Below are positions 36,341 to 44,647 of a stretch of DNA of 64,000 nt, in pieces. The position numbers were made by a program, and so were the translations under genes. Numbering within the stretch: the stretch's first letter is position 1; each line of letters starts with the position of its first letter. The notes beneath the pieces are model-generated. The model was not told the DNA's origin and ran no database searches. It saw only the letters and a list, made by a program, of their open reading frames with translations. The stretch comes from Paracoccus aminovorans (lineage in GTDB: Bacteria > Pseudomonadota > Alphaproteobacteria > Rhodobacterales > Rhodobacteraceae): contig NZ_LN832559.1 in NCBI RefSeq assembly GCF_900005615.1, positions 898,837 to 962,836 on the forward strand, read 5' to 3'.

Positions 36341-37489
36341 TCAGCCGCGGCGCGCGCGCATCGCCTCGGCGAAGCGGTCGAAGAGATAGGCGCTGTCCTG
36401 CGGGCCGGGGCTGGCCTCGGGGTGGTACTGCACCGAAAACACCGGCTTTTCCGCCATGCGCAGCCCGCAGTTCGAGCCGTCGAACAGGCTGACATGGGTC
36501 TCGATGACGCCCTCGGGCAGGGTCTGGGCATCGACCGCGAAACCGTGGTTCATCGAGGTGATCTCGACCTTGCCGGATTCCAGGTCCTTGACGGGGTGGT
36601 TTGCGCCGTGGTGGCCGTGGTTCATCTTGATGGTCTTGGCGCCAAGCGCCAGCGCCAGCATCTGGTGACCCAGGCAGATGCCGAATATCGGCAGGTCCTT
36701 CTCCAGTAGGTCGCGGATCATCGGCACGGCATATTCGCCGGTCGCGGCCGGGTCGCCCGGGCCGTTCGACAGGAAGACGCCCTCGGGGTCGTGGGCCATC
36801 ACCTCTTCGGCGGAGGCGGTGGCGGGCAGGACCGTGACCTCGGCGCCGCTCTGCGCCAGCGAGCGCAGGATGTTGCGCTTGGCGCCATAGTCCAGCGCCA
36901 CGACGCGGAACGGCGTCTGCTCGGGGACGGAGCCGAACTGGCCCGGCCATTCCCACAGCCCCTGGTCCCAGCGATAGCTTTGCCGCGTGCTGACCTCTTT
37001 CGCCAGGTCGAGCCCGACCAGCCCCTGCCAGTCGCGGGCGCGCGCCACCATGGCGGCGATGTCGAAATCGCCCTGCGGATCATGGGCCAGCACCACATGG
37101 GGCGAGCCCTGCTGGCGGATGGCGCGGGTCAGCCGGCGGGTGTCGATGCCGCCGATGCCGATGCGGCCGCGCTTTTCCATCCACGCCACCAGCTCGGCCG
37201 TGGCGCGCCAGTTCGAGGGCTCGGTCGGGTCCCATTTCACCACGATGCCCGAGGCGACGGGGTCGGCCGCCTCGTCGTCCTGTTCGGTGACGCCGGTGTT
37301 GCCGATATGGGGGAAGGTGAAGGTGACGATCTGGCTGGCGTAGGAGGGATCGGTCATGATCTCCTGATAGCCGGTCATGGCGGTGTTGAAGACCAGCTCG
37401 GCCACCACCTCGCCGGCCGCGCCGAAGCCCTGGCCGTAGAAAACGGTGCCGTCGGCAAGCGCAAGACAGGCGGTGGGCTTCTGGGGCAT
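36341..37489 (-). CDS. carA: Carbamoyl-phosphate synthase small subunit
   Basis: Glutaminase subunit of carbamoyl-phosphate synthetase, supplying ammonia to CarB for arginine and pyrimidine synthesis. The 382-residue protein has the CPSase small-chain N-terminal domain (LALADGTVFYGQGFGAAGEV) and a C-terminal class I glutamine amidotransferase. The catalytic cysteine is in IFGICLGHQMLALAL and the His-Glu pair is in VQYHPEASPGPQDS. carB is not in the window. It has its own promoter (37517-37545) and lies 92 bp upstream of the MshEN-GT2 gene on the same strand. Confidence 0.96.
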   Translation of the reverse strand: MPQKPTACLALADGTVFYGQGFGAAGEVVAELVFNTAMTGYQEIMTDPSYASQIVTFTFPHIGNTGVTEQDDEAADPVASGIVVKWDPTEPSNWRATAELVAWMEKRGRIGIGGIDTRRLTRAIRQQGSPHVVLAHDPQGDFDIAAMVARARDWQGLVGLDLAKEVSTRQSYRWDQGLWEWPGQFGSVPEQTPFRVVALDYGAKRNILRSLAQSGAEVTVLPATASAEEVMAHDPEGVFLSNGPGDPAATGEYAVPMIRDLLEKDLPIFGICLGHQMLALALGAKTIKMNHGHHGANHPVKDLESGKVEITSMNHGFAVDAQTLPEGVIETHVSLFDGSNCGLRMAEKPVFSVQYHPEASPGPQDSAYLFDRFAEAMRARRG

Positions 37490-37516
37490 CGTCGACTCTC
37501 CGGGTAAATCGGCGGG

Positions 37517-37545
37517 AACCTAGGGAAAGGGGGTGCGGGCGTCAA
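37517..37545 (-). promoter_or_regulatory. carA promoter
   Basis: On the minus strand TTGACG (37545-37540), 17-nt spacer, TAGGTT (37522-37517), with about 28 nt to the carA start. Same architecture as the ilvI and lexA promoters. Confidence 0.6.
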
Positions 37546-37645
37546 GGCGGGAACGGGGGCTTGCGGAACTTTGGCGCCGGGCCCAGGTTGACGCCGGGGA
37601 CCAGGCGGGGCATCCGCGCTGCCGAACCAATCCAGCGAGGAACAC

Positions 37646-38110
37646 ATGGGACTGCGCGAACGCATTCTGGCCGACACCAAGGACGCGATGAAGGCCAAGG
37701 AGACGGCGCGGCTGTCGACGCTGCGGCTGATCTCGGCCGCGATGAAGGACCGCGAGATCGCCGCCCGGACCGAGGGCGGCGACGAGGCCGAACTGGGCGA
37801 GGCCGAATTGACCGCGATCCTGTCGAAGATGGTCAAGCAGCGCCAGGAATCCGCCAAGGCCTATGAAGAGGGCGGCAGGCTGGAACTGGCCGAGCGCGAG
37901 CTGGACGAGATTAGGGTGATCCAGTCCTACCTGCCGCGCCAGCTGGACGCAGACGAGACCCGCGCCGCCATCGACAAGGCCATCGCCGACCTGGGCGCGG
38001 AAAGCATCCGCGACATGGGCCGGGTCATGGCCGAGCTGCGCAACCGCCACGCCGGCCAGATGGACTTCGGCGCCGTCGGACCGATGGTCAAGGAAAGGCT
38101 GATGAAGTAA
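37646..38110 (+). CDS. GatB/YqeY domain-containing protein
   Basis: A 154-residue protein of the YqeY family. It has the helical domain found at the C-terminus of GatB (tRNA-dependent amidotransferase subunit B), but free-standing. Typical segments are LRERILADTKDAMKAKETAR, ILSKMVKQRQESAKAYEEGG and the C-terminal GAESIRDMGRVMAELRNRHAG with MVKERL. It is thought to bind tRNA, but the function of the free form is not established. GAGGAA precedes the ATG. It diverges from carA, an arrangement I recall as common in alphaproteobacteria. Confidence 0.92.
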   Translation: MGLRERILADTKDAMKAKETARLSTLRLISAAMKDREIAARTEGGDEAELGEAELTAILSKMVKQRQESAKAYEEGGRLELAERELDEIRVIQSYLPRQLDADETRAAIDKAIADLGAESIRDMGRVMAELRNRHAGQMDFGAVGPMVKERLMK

Positions 38111-38158
38111 CGGCCCGCCCGCCGCGCCGCATGGCGTTCCGCCGCCGTATCTGATAGG

Positions 38159-38179
38159 TTTGCCCGAAGTTCGGGCAAA
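38159..38179. promoter_or_regulatory. Perfect dyad upstream of the polyol dehydrogenase operon
   Basis: TTTGCCCGAA and its exact complement TTCGGGCAAA flank a single G. It sits 42 nt before the ATG at 38221 and just after an AT-richer TATCTGATAGG that could be a -10 region. An operator for a sugar-responsive repressor is the likeliest reading; the dyad could also end yqeY transcription, though only AAAA follows. Confidence 0.5.
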
Positions 38180-38220
38180 AGCCCACCCGCTGGGGTCGGC
38201 GATCGGAAAGGGATGAGGCG

Positions 38221-39258
38221 ATGAAGGCATTGGTGCTTGAGGAAAAGGGCCGTCTGTCGCTGCGGGAGTTCGACGTTCCCGGGGTGATGGGGCCGCGGGA
38301 CGTGCGCATCCGCACACATACGGTCGGCATCTGCGGCTCGGACGTGCATTATTACACCCATGGCAAGATCGGCCATTTCGTGGTCCGTCAGCCGATGGTG
38401 CTGGGGCACGAGGCCTCGGGCACGGTGATCGAGGTCGGCGAAGAGGTCCGGCACCTGCAGCCCGGCGACCGCGTCTGCATGGAGCCGGGGATTCCCGACC
38501 CGACCTCGCGCGCCTCAAAACTGGGCATCTACAACGTCGATCCGGCCGTGACCTTCTGGGCGACGCCGCCGGTGCACGGCTGCCTGACGCCCGAGGTGAT
38601 CCATCCGGCCGCCTTCACCTACAAGCTGCCCGACACCGTCAGCTTCGCCGAGGGCGCCATGGTCGAGCCCTTTGCCATCGGCATGCAGGCGGCCCTGCGC
38701 GCGCGCATCCAGCCGGGCGACATCGCGGTCGTCACCGGCGCCGGCCCCATCGGCATGATGGTGGCGCTGGCCGCGCTGGCCGGCGGTTGCGCCAAGGTCG
38801 TGGTCGCCGACCTGGCCCAGCCCAAGCTGGACATCATCGGCGCCTATGACGGCATTCAGACGGTGAACATCCGCAACCGTCCCCTCGCCGAAGCCGTGGC
38901 CGAGGCGACCGAGGGCTGGGGCGCCGACATCGTCTTCGAATGCTCGGGCGCGGCGCCGGCGATCCTGTCGATGCACCAGTTGGCCCGGCCGGGCGGCGCC
39001 ATTGTGCTGGTCGGCATGCCGGTCGATCCGGTGCCGGTCGATATCGTCGGGCTTCAGGCCAAGGAACTGCGGGTCGAGACCGTCTTTCGCTATGCCAATG
39101 TCTACGACCGCGCCATCGCGCTGATCGCCTCGGGCAAGGTGAACCTGCGGCCGCTGATCTCGGCCTCGATCCCCTTCGCGGACAGCATCGCCGGCTTCGA
39201 CCGCGCCGTGGAGGCGCGCGAGACCGACGTGAAGCTGCAGATCGTGATGCCGGAGTAA
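38221..39258 (+). CDS. Zinc-type polyol (xylitol/sorbitol-like) dehydrogenase
   Basis: A 345-residue NAD-dependent medium-chain dehydrogenase close to xylitol/L-iditol dehydrogenases; adjacency to xylulokinase favours xylitol (or D-arabitol) to D-xylulose. The catalytic zinc site is complete: C38 in [11 protein letters not shown]63-E64 in LGHEASG and E149 in [10 protein letters not shown]. The Rossmann motif is [16 protein letters not shown]. The loop at about 88-112 ([19 protein letters not shown]) has lost all four structural-zinc cysteines, as in vertebrate sorbitol dehydrogenase. AAAGGGATGAGG lies before the ATG. xylB starts 5 nt after its stop. Confidence 0.9.
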   Translation: MKALVLEEKGRLSLREFDVPGVMGPRDVRIRTHTVGICGSDVHYYTHGKIGHFVVRQPMVLGHEASGTVIEVGEEVRHLQPGDRVCMEPGIPDPTSRASKLGIYNVDPAVTFWATPPVHGCLTPEVIHPAAFTYKLPDTVSFAEGAMVEPFAIGMQAALRARIQPGDIAVVTGAGPIGMMVALAALAGGCAKVVVADLAQPKLDIIGAYDGIQTVNIRNRPLAEAVAEATEGWGADIVFECSGAAPAILSMHQLARPGGAIVLVGMPVDPVPVDIVGLQAKELRVETVFRYANVYDRAIALIASGKVNLRPLISASIPFADSIAGFDRAVEARETDVKLQIVMPE

Positions 39259-39263
39259 GCGCC

Positions 39264-40709
39264 ATGTATCTGGGCATCGACCTCGGGACCTCGGGCATCA
39301 AGGCCATGCTGCTGGGCCAGGATTTCGCCGTGCTGGGGGTGGCCCACGCCCCGCTGACCGTCAGCCGCCCCCATCCCGGCTGGTCCGAGCAGGACCCGGC
39401 CGACTGGATCGCCGGCTGCGATTCGGTGATCGAGGCGTTGCTGCGCGCCCATCCCGACCAGATGGCGCGGTTGCGGGGCATCGGCCTGTCGGGGCATATG
39501 CATGGCGCGGTGCTGCTGGACGCCTCGGATCGGGTGCTGCGGCCCTGCATCCTGTGGAACGACGGCCGCTCGGGCCCGCAATGCGCCGAACTGGAGGCGC
39601 GGGCCGATTTCCGCGGCATCGCCGGCAATCTGGTCATGGCGGGCTTCACCGCGCCCAAGCTGCTGTGGGTGCAGCAAAACGAGCCGGAGCTCTTTGAAAA
39701 GACGGCCAAGGTGCTGCTGCCCAAGGATTACCTGCGGCTGTGGCTGACCGGCGGGCATGTGGCAGAGATGTCCGACGCGGCCGGGACGCTGTGGCTGGAC
39801 GTGGAGCGCCGCGACTGGTCGGACGAGCTGCTGGCCGCGACCGGGCTGACGCGCGCCCAGATGCCGGCGCTGGTCGAGGGCAGCGATGTGTCCGGCCATC
39901 TGCGCGCCGATCTGGCGGACCGCTGGGGCATCCCGCGCGTGCCGGTGGCGGGCGGCGGCGGCGACAATGCCGCGACCGCCTGCGGCATGGGGGTGATGAC
40001 GCCCGGCACCGGCTTTTTGTCGCTGGGCACCTCGGGCGTGCTGTTCGCCGCGACCGAATCCTATGCGCCGAACACGGCCGAGGCGGTGCATACCTTCTGC
40101 CACGCGGTGCCGGACACCTGGCACCAGATGGGGGTGATCCTGTCCGCCACCGACAGCATGGCCTGGCTGTGCGAAATCACCGGCCGCTCGGTGCCCGAAC
40201 TCGCGGCGCTGGTCGCCGGGGTGACGGCGCCGTCGCCGGTGACCTTCCTGCCCTATCTCTCGGGCGAGCGCACGCCGCTGAACGACCCGGACGCCACTGC
40301 CGCCTTCCTGGGCCTGCGCCGCAGCCACGGCCTGCCCGAACTGGCGCAGGCGGTGATGGAGGGCGTGGCCATGGCCTTTGCCGATTGCGTCCACGCCCTG
40401 CGCAAGGCCGGCACCGAGCTTGAGGCCGCCTATGCCGTCGGCGGCGGCGCGCGGTCGCGGGAATGGCTGCGGATCATCGCTTCGGCCACCGGGCTGGTGC
40501 TGCTGGAACCCGAGGACGGCGATTTCGGCGCCGCCTTCGGCGCGGCGAAGCTGGCGGCGGCCTGCGTGACCGGCGACCGCTCGCAACGCGTCTTCGCCCG
40601 CCCCGCCATCCGTGCCGAGATCGCCCCCGATCCGGCGCTGGCCGAGGCCTATGCCGCGCGCCACGCCCGGCATCGCGCCGCCTATTCCCGGTTGCGCGAC
40701 CTGGATTAA
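39264..40709 (+). CDS. xylB: Xylulokinase
   Basis: Phosphorylates D-xylulose to D-xylulose 5-phosphate for the pentose phosphate pathway. The 481-residue FGGY kinase starts MYLGIDLGTSGIKAMLLGQD with the phosphate-1 motif. The conserved HGAVLLDASDRVLRPCILWNDGR (about 77-99) is present, as are the GTSGVLFAATESY region and the C-terminal FGGY-type segment AYAVGGGARSREWLRIIAS. It is the second gene of the dehydrogenase-xylB pair; together they convert xylitol to xylulose 5-phosphate. No transporter or regulator gene is adjacent. A hairpin follows its stop. Confidence 0.93.
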   Translation: MYLGIDLGTSGIKAMLLGQDFAVLGVAHAPLTVSRPHPGWSEQDPADWIAGCDSVIEALLRAHPDQMARLRGIGLSGHMHGAVLLDASDRVLRPCILWNDGRSGPQCAELEARADFRGIAGNLVMAGFTAPKLLWVQQNEPELFEKTAKVLLPKDYLRLWLTGGHVAEMSDAAGTLWLDVERRDWSDELLAATGLTRAQMPALVEGSDVSGHLRADLADRWGIPRVPVAGGGGDNAATACGMGVMTPGTGFLSLGTSGVLFAATESYAPNTAEAVHTFCHAVPDTWHQMGVILSATDSMAWLCEITGRSVPELAALVAGVTAPSPVTFLPYLSGERTPLNDPDATAAFLGLRRSHGLPELAQAVMEGVAMAFADCVHALRKAGTELEAAYAVGGGARSREWLRIIASATGLVLLEPEDGDFGAAFGAAKLAAACVTGDRSQRVFARPAIRAEIAPDPALAEAYAARHARHRAAYSRLRDLD

Positions 40710-40713
40710 AGCG

Positions 40714-40739
40714 CGGGGGCGGCATGGAACCCGCCCCCG
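40714..40739 (+). terminator. Hairpin after xylB
   Basis: CGGGGGCGG (40714-40722), 8-nt loop, CCGCCCCCG (40731-40739), starting 4 nt after the xylB stop. The stem is perfect but no T tract follows, so it may be a weak or Rho-assisted terminator, or an mRNA 3' end. Confidence 0.5.
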
Positions 40740-40794
40740 GTGCTGTGGCGTTTCCGACTGGGTCCCGCACCATGCGGGGCAGGGGACAGTCGCC

Positions 40795-41361
40795 ATGCTC
40801 GAGGAACTTCGCCGCATCCTGATGCACGATCAGGATTTCAGCTTTGCGCTGGAAATCCTGTTCCGCACCACCATCGTCTATTTCTATACGCTGATGCTGA
40901 TGCGCTGGCTGGGCGGGCGCACGGTGGCGCAGCTGTCCATCGTCGAATTCCTGCTGGTGATCGCCATCGGCTCGGCGGTGGGCGATTCGCTGTTCTACGA
41001 CGACGTGCCGCTGCTGCCGGCCATGTTCGCCATCCTGCTTGTCTCGGTCTACAATAAGGCGCTGGACAAGGCGATCCTGTCCTCGAAGTTCATGTCGCGG
41101 CTGTTCGAGGGTCGGCCGCGCATCGTCATCACCGACGGACAGGTCCACGACGACCGCCTGGTGCGGCAGGGCATCGGCATGGACGAGCTCTACAGCAAGC
41201 TGCGGCAGGCCGGGGTCGAGGACCTGGCGCAGGTGAAATTCGCCATCCTGGAGCCCAACGGCGGGCTGTCGGTGCTGACCCGCGACGGCCGCGGCTCCGA
41301 GGGGCTGTATCGTTCGCCCGCGCTTCCCGGCGACGAAATGGTCTGGGCGGAACGCCGATGA
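40795..41361 (+). CDS. DUF421 domain-containing membrane protein (YetF-like)
   Basis: A 188-residue protein. Three N-terminal transmembrane helices (about residues 18-85, including LEILFRTTIVYFYTLMLMRW and QLSIVEFLLVIAIGSAVGD) are followed by the DUF421/YetF cytoplasmic domain with RPRIVITDGQVHDDRLVRQG and MDELYSKLRQAGVEDLAQVK. The family is widespread and of unknown function. The start is MLEELRRILMHDQDFSF at 40795. Its stop overlaps the start of the FAD oxidoreductase (ATGA), a strict coupling that suggests joint function. Confidence 0.87.
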   Translation: MLEELRRILMHDQDFSFALEILFRTTIVYFYTLMLMRWLGGRTVAQLSIVEFLLVIAIGSAVGDSLFYDDVPLLPAMFAILLVSVYNKALDKAILSSKFMSRLFEGRPRIVITDGQVHDDRLVRQGIGMDELYSKLRQAGVEDLAQVKFAILEPNGGLSVLTRDGRGSEGLYRSPALPGDEMVWAERR

Positions 41362-42581
41362 CCCCGTCGCGACGCACCCTCAAGCGCGACCTGCGCAGCG
41401 GCCGCCCGTTCTGGGCCGAGACGCCGCATATCTCGGCCGCGCATCTGGCCGCGCCCTCGGCCCGGCGCTGGGACGTGGTGATCGTCGGCACCGGCATTTC
41501 CGCCGCCCTGCTGGCCGAACGGCTGACCCGGCGCAAGCGGCGGGTGCTGATCCTAGACCGCCGGCCGCCGCTGCGCGGCTCGACGCTGGCCTCGACCGCG
41601 ATGATCCAGCACGAGATCGACGTGCCGCTGTCGCGGCTGGGCCGGCAGATCGGCCCGGACAAGGCGGCGCGGGCCTGGCGGCGTTCGGTCCAGGCGGTCG
41701 AGACGCTGCTGCGGTTGTCGCGCCGGCTGGGGCTGGACTGCCAGATGCAGCGCAAGCGGGCGCTGTATCTGGCCGGGGACGAGATGGGCTTTCGCGCCCT
41801 GGAGGCCGAGGCCGAGGCCCGCGCCGCCGCCGGCATCCCGGCCGAATTCCTGAACCGGCAGCGGCTGATGGCGGAATTCGGCATCGACCGCACCGGCGCC
41901 ATCGTCTCGCCCGCCTCGGCCTCGGCCAATCCGGGCCAGCTGACCGCGGCGCTGCTGCGGGTGGCGCAGGAACGCGGGGCCGAGATCGTCTCGCCCTTCG
42001 AGGTCGCCGATTTCGCCGAGCTTGCAGACGGGGTGGCGCTGGCCTCGGCCGCTGGGCAGGTCGTGGTCGCGGGCCATGCGGTCTTCTGCACCGGCTACGA
42101 GTTCCTGCCGCAGATGGTCTCGCCGCATCACCGCATCATCTCGACCTGGGCCATCGCCTCCGAGGACGGCGTGGCGCAGCCGCCTTGGCTCAAGGATTTC
42201 CTGGTCTGGGAGGCGTCGGACCCCTACCTGTATTTCCGCTCGACCCCCACCGGCCGGATCATCGCCGGCGGCGAGGACGAGGACACCTCCGGCGCGCATG
42301 AAGACCCGGCGAAGCTGCGCCGCAACGCCGCCGAGATCGCCCGCAAGCTGCGCCGGCTGACCGGCATCCGCTTCCGTCCCGCCTATGCCTGGGCCGCGGC
42401 TTTCGGCGACAGCGACGACGGCTTGCCGATCATCGACGCGGTGCCGGGCTGCAAGCGCAGCCTGGCGGTGATGGGTTTCGGCGGCAACGGCATCACCTAT
42501 TCCGTCATCGCCGCCGAGGTCGTGGCCCGGCGCATCGACGGCCGCCGCGACCCCGACGCCGATCTCTACCGCTTCCGCTAG
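41358..42581 (+). CDS. FAD-dependent oxidoreductase (DAO family)
   Basis: A 407-residue flavoprotein of the D-amino-acid-oxidase/GlpO-like family. About 30 residues precede the dinucleotide-binding motif VVIVGTGISAALLAERLTRR (about 36-55). The second FAD signature LILDRRPPLRGSTLASTAMI is followed by a substrate cap domain. The C-terminal FAD closing motif is LPIIDAVPGCKRSLAVMGFG plus GGNGITYSVIAAEVVA. The active-site segment RIIAGGEDEDTSG is typical of DAO-type enzymes acting on amines. It overlaps DUF421 by 4 nt and shares CTAG stops with the convergent GNAT gene. The substrate is unknown. Confidence 0.87.
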   Translation: MTPSRRTLKRDLRSGRPFWAETPHISAAHLAAPSARRWDVVIVGTGISAALLAERLTRRKRRVLILDRRPPLRGSTLASTAMIQHEIDVPLSRLGRQIGPDKAARAWRRSVQAVETLLRLSRRLGLDCQMQRKRALYLAGDEMGFRALEAEAEARAAAGIPAEFLNRQRLMAEFGIDRTGAIVSPASASANPGQLTAALLRVAQERGAEIVSPFEVADFAELADGVALASAAGQVVVAGHAVFCTGYEFLPQMVSPHHRIISTWAIASEDGVAQPPWLKDFLVWEASDPYLYFRSTPTGRIIAGGEDEDTSGAHEDPAKLRRNAAEIARKLRRLTGIRFRPAYAWAAAFGDSDDGLPIIDAVPGCKRSLAVMGFGGNGITYSVIAAEVVARRIDGRRDPDADLYRFR

Positions 42582-43282
42582 CCCAGCAGATAGGCGCAGG
42601 CCTGCGTGTCGAAGCCGGTGATCCGCAATCCGCCGGCAAAACCGGCGGTCAGGACGTCGCGCAGGGCCAGCCGCGCCTGCAGCGCCGCCTCGGGCGCCTC
42701 GCGCAGCAGCGCGTCCAGATCGCGCGGGATCGGCACCCGCTGCGCGACCGCCGTCTCGGGCGGCGCCCGCCCGGCGGCGCGCGCGGCGACGCCCGGGCTG
42801 TCCAGCGGCCAGTCCAGCAGCAGCCGGTCCGAGGGCAGGCCGGCGTTGATCCCCGGCATGGCGCCGTAATAATCCGGCAGGTAGGTGTCCGAGACGCCCC
42901 CCAGCGCGCCCACGTTCAGCCCCGCGTTCACCGCGCGCAGCGGGTCGTAGGTCCAGCGCACATGGCGGATGCCGCGGGCCAGGCACCAGTCGCGTTGGAA
43001 CCATTTCAGCCGCAGCCCCAACCGCAGCCCGCGCGCCTGCGGCAGCACCGCCAGCCGGTGCGAATGCTGCACCCCCGGCGTGGCCGAGGGGAAGGCGAAC
43101 AGGAATCCCAGCATATGCGCGCCGTCGAAGGCGCCGGCGACCAGACCGCCCTCGTGCTGGATGGCCAGCATCAGATCGGCATTGTCGGCCGGATCGTCCG
43201 GGCCCCAGACGATGCGTTGCAGGTCTTCGGACCGCTTCAGCTCGGCCAGGCCGTCCAGTTCGCGGATGACGGGATCGCTCAT
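42578..43282 (-). CDS. GNAT superfamily protein (COG3375-like), candidate N-succinyltransferase
   Basis: A 234-residue GNAT protein starting MSDPVIRELDGLAELKRSED. The acyl-CoA fold is suggested by GGLVAGAFDGAHMLGFLFAF, the SHRLAVLPQARGLRLGLRLK segment carrying the pyrophosphate-binding R/Q-x-x-G-x-G/A-like loop, and HVRWTYDPLRAVNAGLNVG. The pattern resembles COG3375 proteins, some of which are encoded beside N-succinylamino acid racemases. Its ATG overlaps the stop of the upstream enolase-superfamily gene (ATGA), so they form a coupled pair. Its stop shares CTAG with the convergent FAD oxidoreductase. Confidence 0.78.
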   Translation of the reverse strand: MSDPVIRELDGLAELKRSEDLQRIVWGPDDPADNADLMLAIQHEGGLVAGAFDGAHMLGFLFAFPSATPGVQHSHRLAVLPQARGLRLGLRLKWFQRDWCLARGIRHVRWTYDPLRAVNAGLNVGALGGVSDTYLPDYYGAMPGINAGLPSDRLLLDWPLDSPGVAARAAGRAPPETAVAQRVPIPRDLDALLREAPEAALQARLALRDVLTAGFAGGLRITGFDTQACAYLLG

Positions 43283-44424
43283 CGGAAAAATTCGGGCGCG
43301 TCGCTGACGGTGGCGAGATAGGCGCGGTCCAGGGTCACCCCCAACCCCGGCCCGTGGCGCGGCACCGCCATCAGCCCGGCCTCGGCTTCGAGCGGCTGCT
43401 CGACGATGTCGCGGCGGAAATAGCGGCTGGCCGAGGAAGTGTCGCCGGGCTTGGTGAAATTCGGCAGCGTCGCCAGGTGGATGTTCTGCGCCCGGCCGAT
43501 GCCGGATTCCAGCATGCCGCCGCACCAGACCGGCACGCCGAAGGCCGCGCAAAGGTCGTGGATGGCGCGGGCGGGACCGAAGCCGCCGACGCGGCCGACC
43601 TTGATGTTGACCACCCGCGCCGCATCGGCTGTCAGCGCCTGCCGCGCATCGGTGGCCGAGCGGATGCTTTCGTCCAGGCAGATCGCGGTCAGCATCTGCG
43701 CTTGCAGCTTCGCATGGTCCTGGATGTCGTCGAAGGCCAGCGGCTGCTCGATATAGTCCAGCCCGAACCGGTCCATGGATTTCAGCAGCGGCAGGTCGCC
43801 CAGCCCGTAGTCGGTATTCGCGTCCACCGTCAGCTTCGCGTCCGGAAATTCGGCCCGGACGGCGGCCAGCAGCGCCAGGTCGTGGCCGCGCCGGATCTTA
43901 AGCTTGACGCGGCGATAGCCGGCCTCCAGCGCCGCGCGCACGCGGTCGAGCGTCGCGGGAATGTCGGTGATGCCCAGGCTGACGCCGACCTCGACCGTCT
44001 CGCGCACGCCGCCCAGTGCCGCGCAAAGCGGCAGGTCCAGCGCCTTGGCCCACAGGTCCCAGACCGCCATCTCGACCATGGCCTTGGCCATCCGGTGCCC
44101 GCGCCAGGGGTCCAGGATCGGGGCCAGCTGCGCCGGGCTCTCGAAACGCTGGCCCACGACCTGCGGCAGCACCGCCTGGCGCAGGAAGGGCAGGGCGGCG
44201 GGCAGCGTTTCCTCCAGGTAGTCGGGCAGCGGGTCCATGACGCCCTCGGCATGGCCTTCCAGCCCCTCGGCCCGCAGCGTCAGCAGCGGGAACAGCTTCT
44301 CGGTCACGGTGCCGGTCGAGATCACGAAGGGCGTCAGCAGCGGCAGTCGCACCAGCCGCAGCTCGGCCGCCTCGATGCGGATGCCGGGAAAGAGGCGGGG
44401 CTTGTCGGGGGCGGGTGTGGTCAT
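43279..44424 (-). CDS. Enolase-superfamily enzyme: N-succinylamino acid racemase / o-succinylbenzoate synthase
   Basis: A 381-residue protein of the MenC/NSAR group of the muconate-lactonizing subgroup. Catalytic features are all visible: the K-x-K motif K174/K176 in RRVKLKIRRG; metal ligands D201 (VDANTDYG), E226 (YIEQPLAF) and D251 (CLDESIRS); and the opposite lysine K275 in NIKVGRVGGFG. The start MTTPAPDKPRLFPGIRIEAA at 44424 follows a non-conserved upstream frame. Paracoccus-type bacteria use ubiquinone and no other men gene is visible, so a racemase role with the coupled GNAT is more likely than menaquinone synthesis. Confidence 0.82.
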   Translation of the reverse strand: MTTPAPDKPRLFPGIRIEAAELRLVRLPLLTPFVISTGTVTEKLFPLLTLRAEGLEGHAEGVMDPLPDYLEETLPAALPFLRQAVLPQVVGQRFESPAQLAPILDPWRGHRMAKAMVEMAVWDLWAKALDLPLCAALGGVRETVEVGVSLGITDIPATLDRVRAALEAGYRRVKLKIRRGHDLALLAAVRAEFPDAKLTVDANTDYGLGDLPLLKSMDRFGLDYIEQPLAFDDIQDHAKLQAQMLTAICLDESIRSATDARQALTADAARVVNIKVGRVGGFGPARAIHDLCAAFGVPVWCGGMLESGIGRAQNIHLATLPNFTKPGDTSSASRYFRRDIVEQPLEAEAGLMAVPRHGPGLGVTLDRAYLATVSDAPEFFR

Positions 44425-44574
44425 GGCGCGCAGATTGCGGCGTGACCCGCCCGGTCGCAAGTGGAACCTGCGCATACGCCGGGCCGGGCTGACCTTTTCG
44501 GCAGCCGCAGGACGCGGGCGCGGGCAAATTCCCCCTTTGCGGCGGCCGGTCGCGGTCGAAGCGACAGAAGCCAG

Positions 44575-44603
44575 TTGCAATCCGCAAGCGCCGCCGATTA
44601 GTC
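44575..44603 (+). promoter_or_regulatory. Putative promoter for the polyamine-type ABC operon
   Basis: TTGCAA (44575-44580), 17-nt spacer, TTAGTC (44598-44603), with about 44 nt to the GTG start at 44648. The -10 is weak. Confidence 0.35.
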
Positions 44604-44647
44604 TGAAACCGCGGAATGAAGAACCAATAGAAACAGGGGGCCGCATC

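Noticed and set aside
43279..44424. Annotation as MenC of menaquinone synthesis
   Set aside because: No other men gene is present, relatives use ubiquinone, and the coupled GNAT gene points to N-acylamino acid chemistry.
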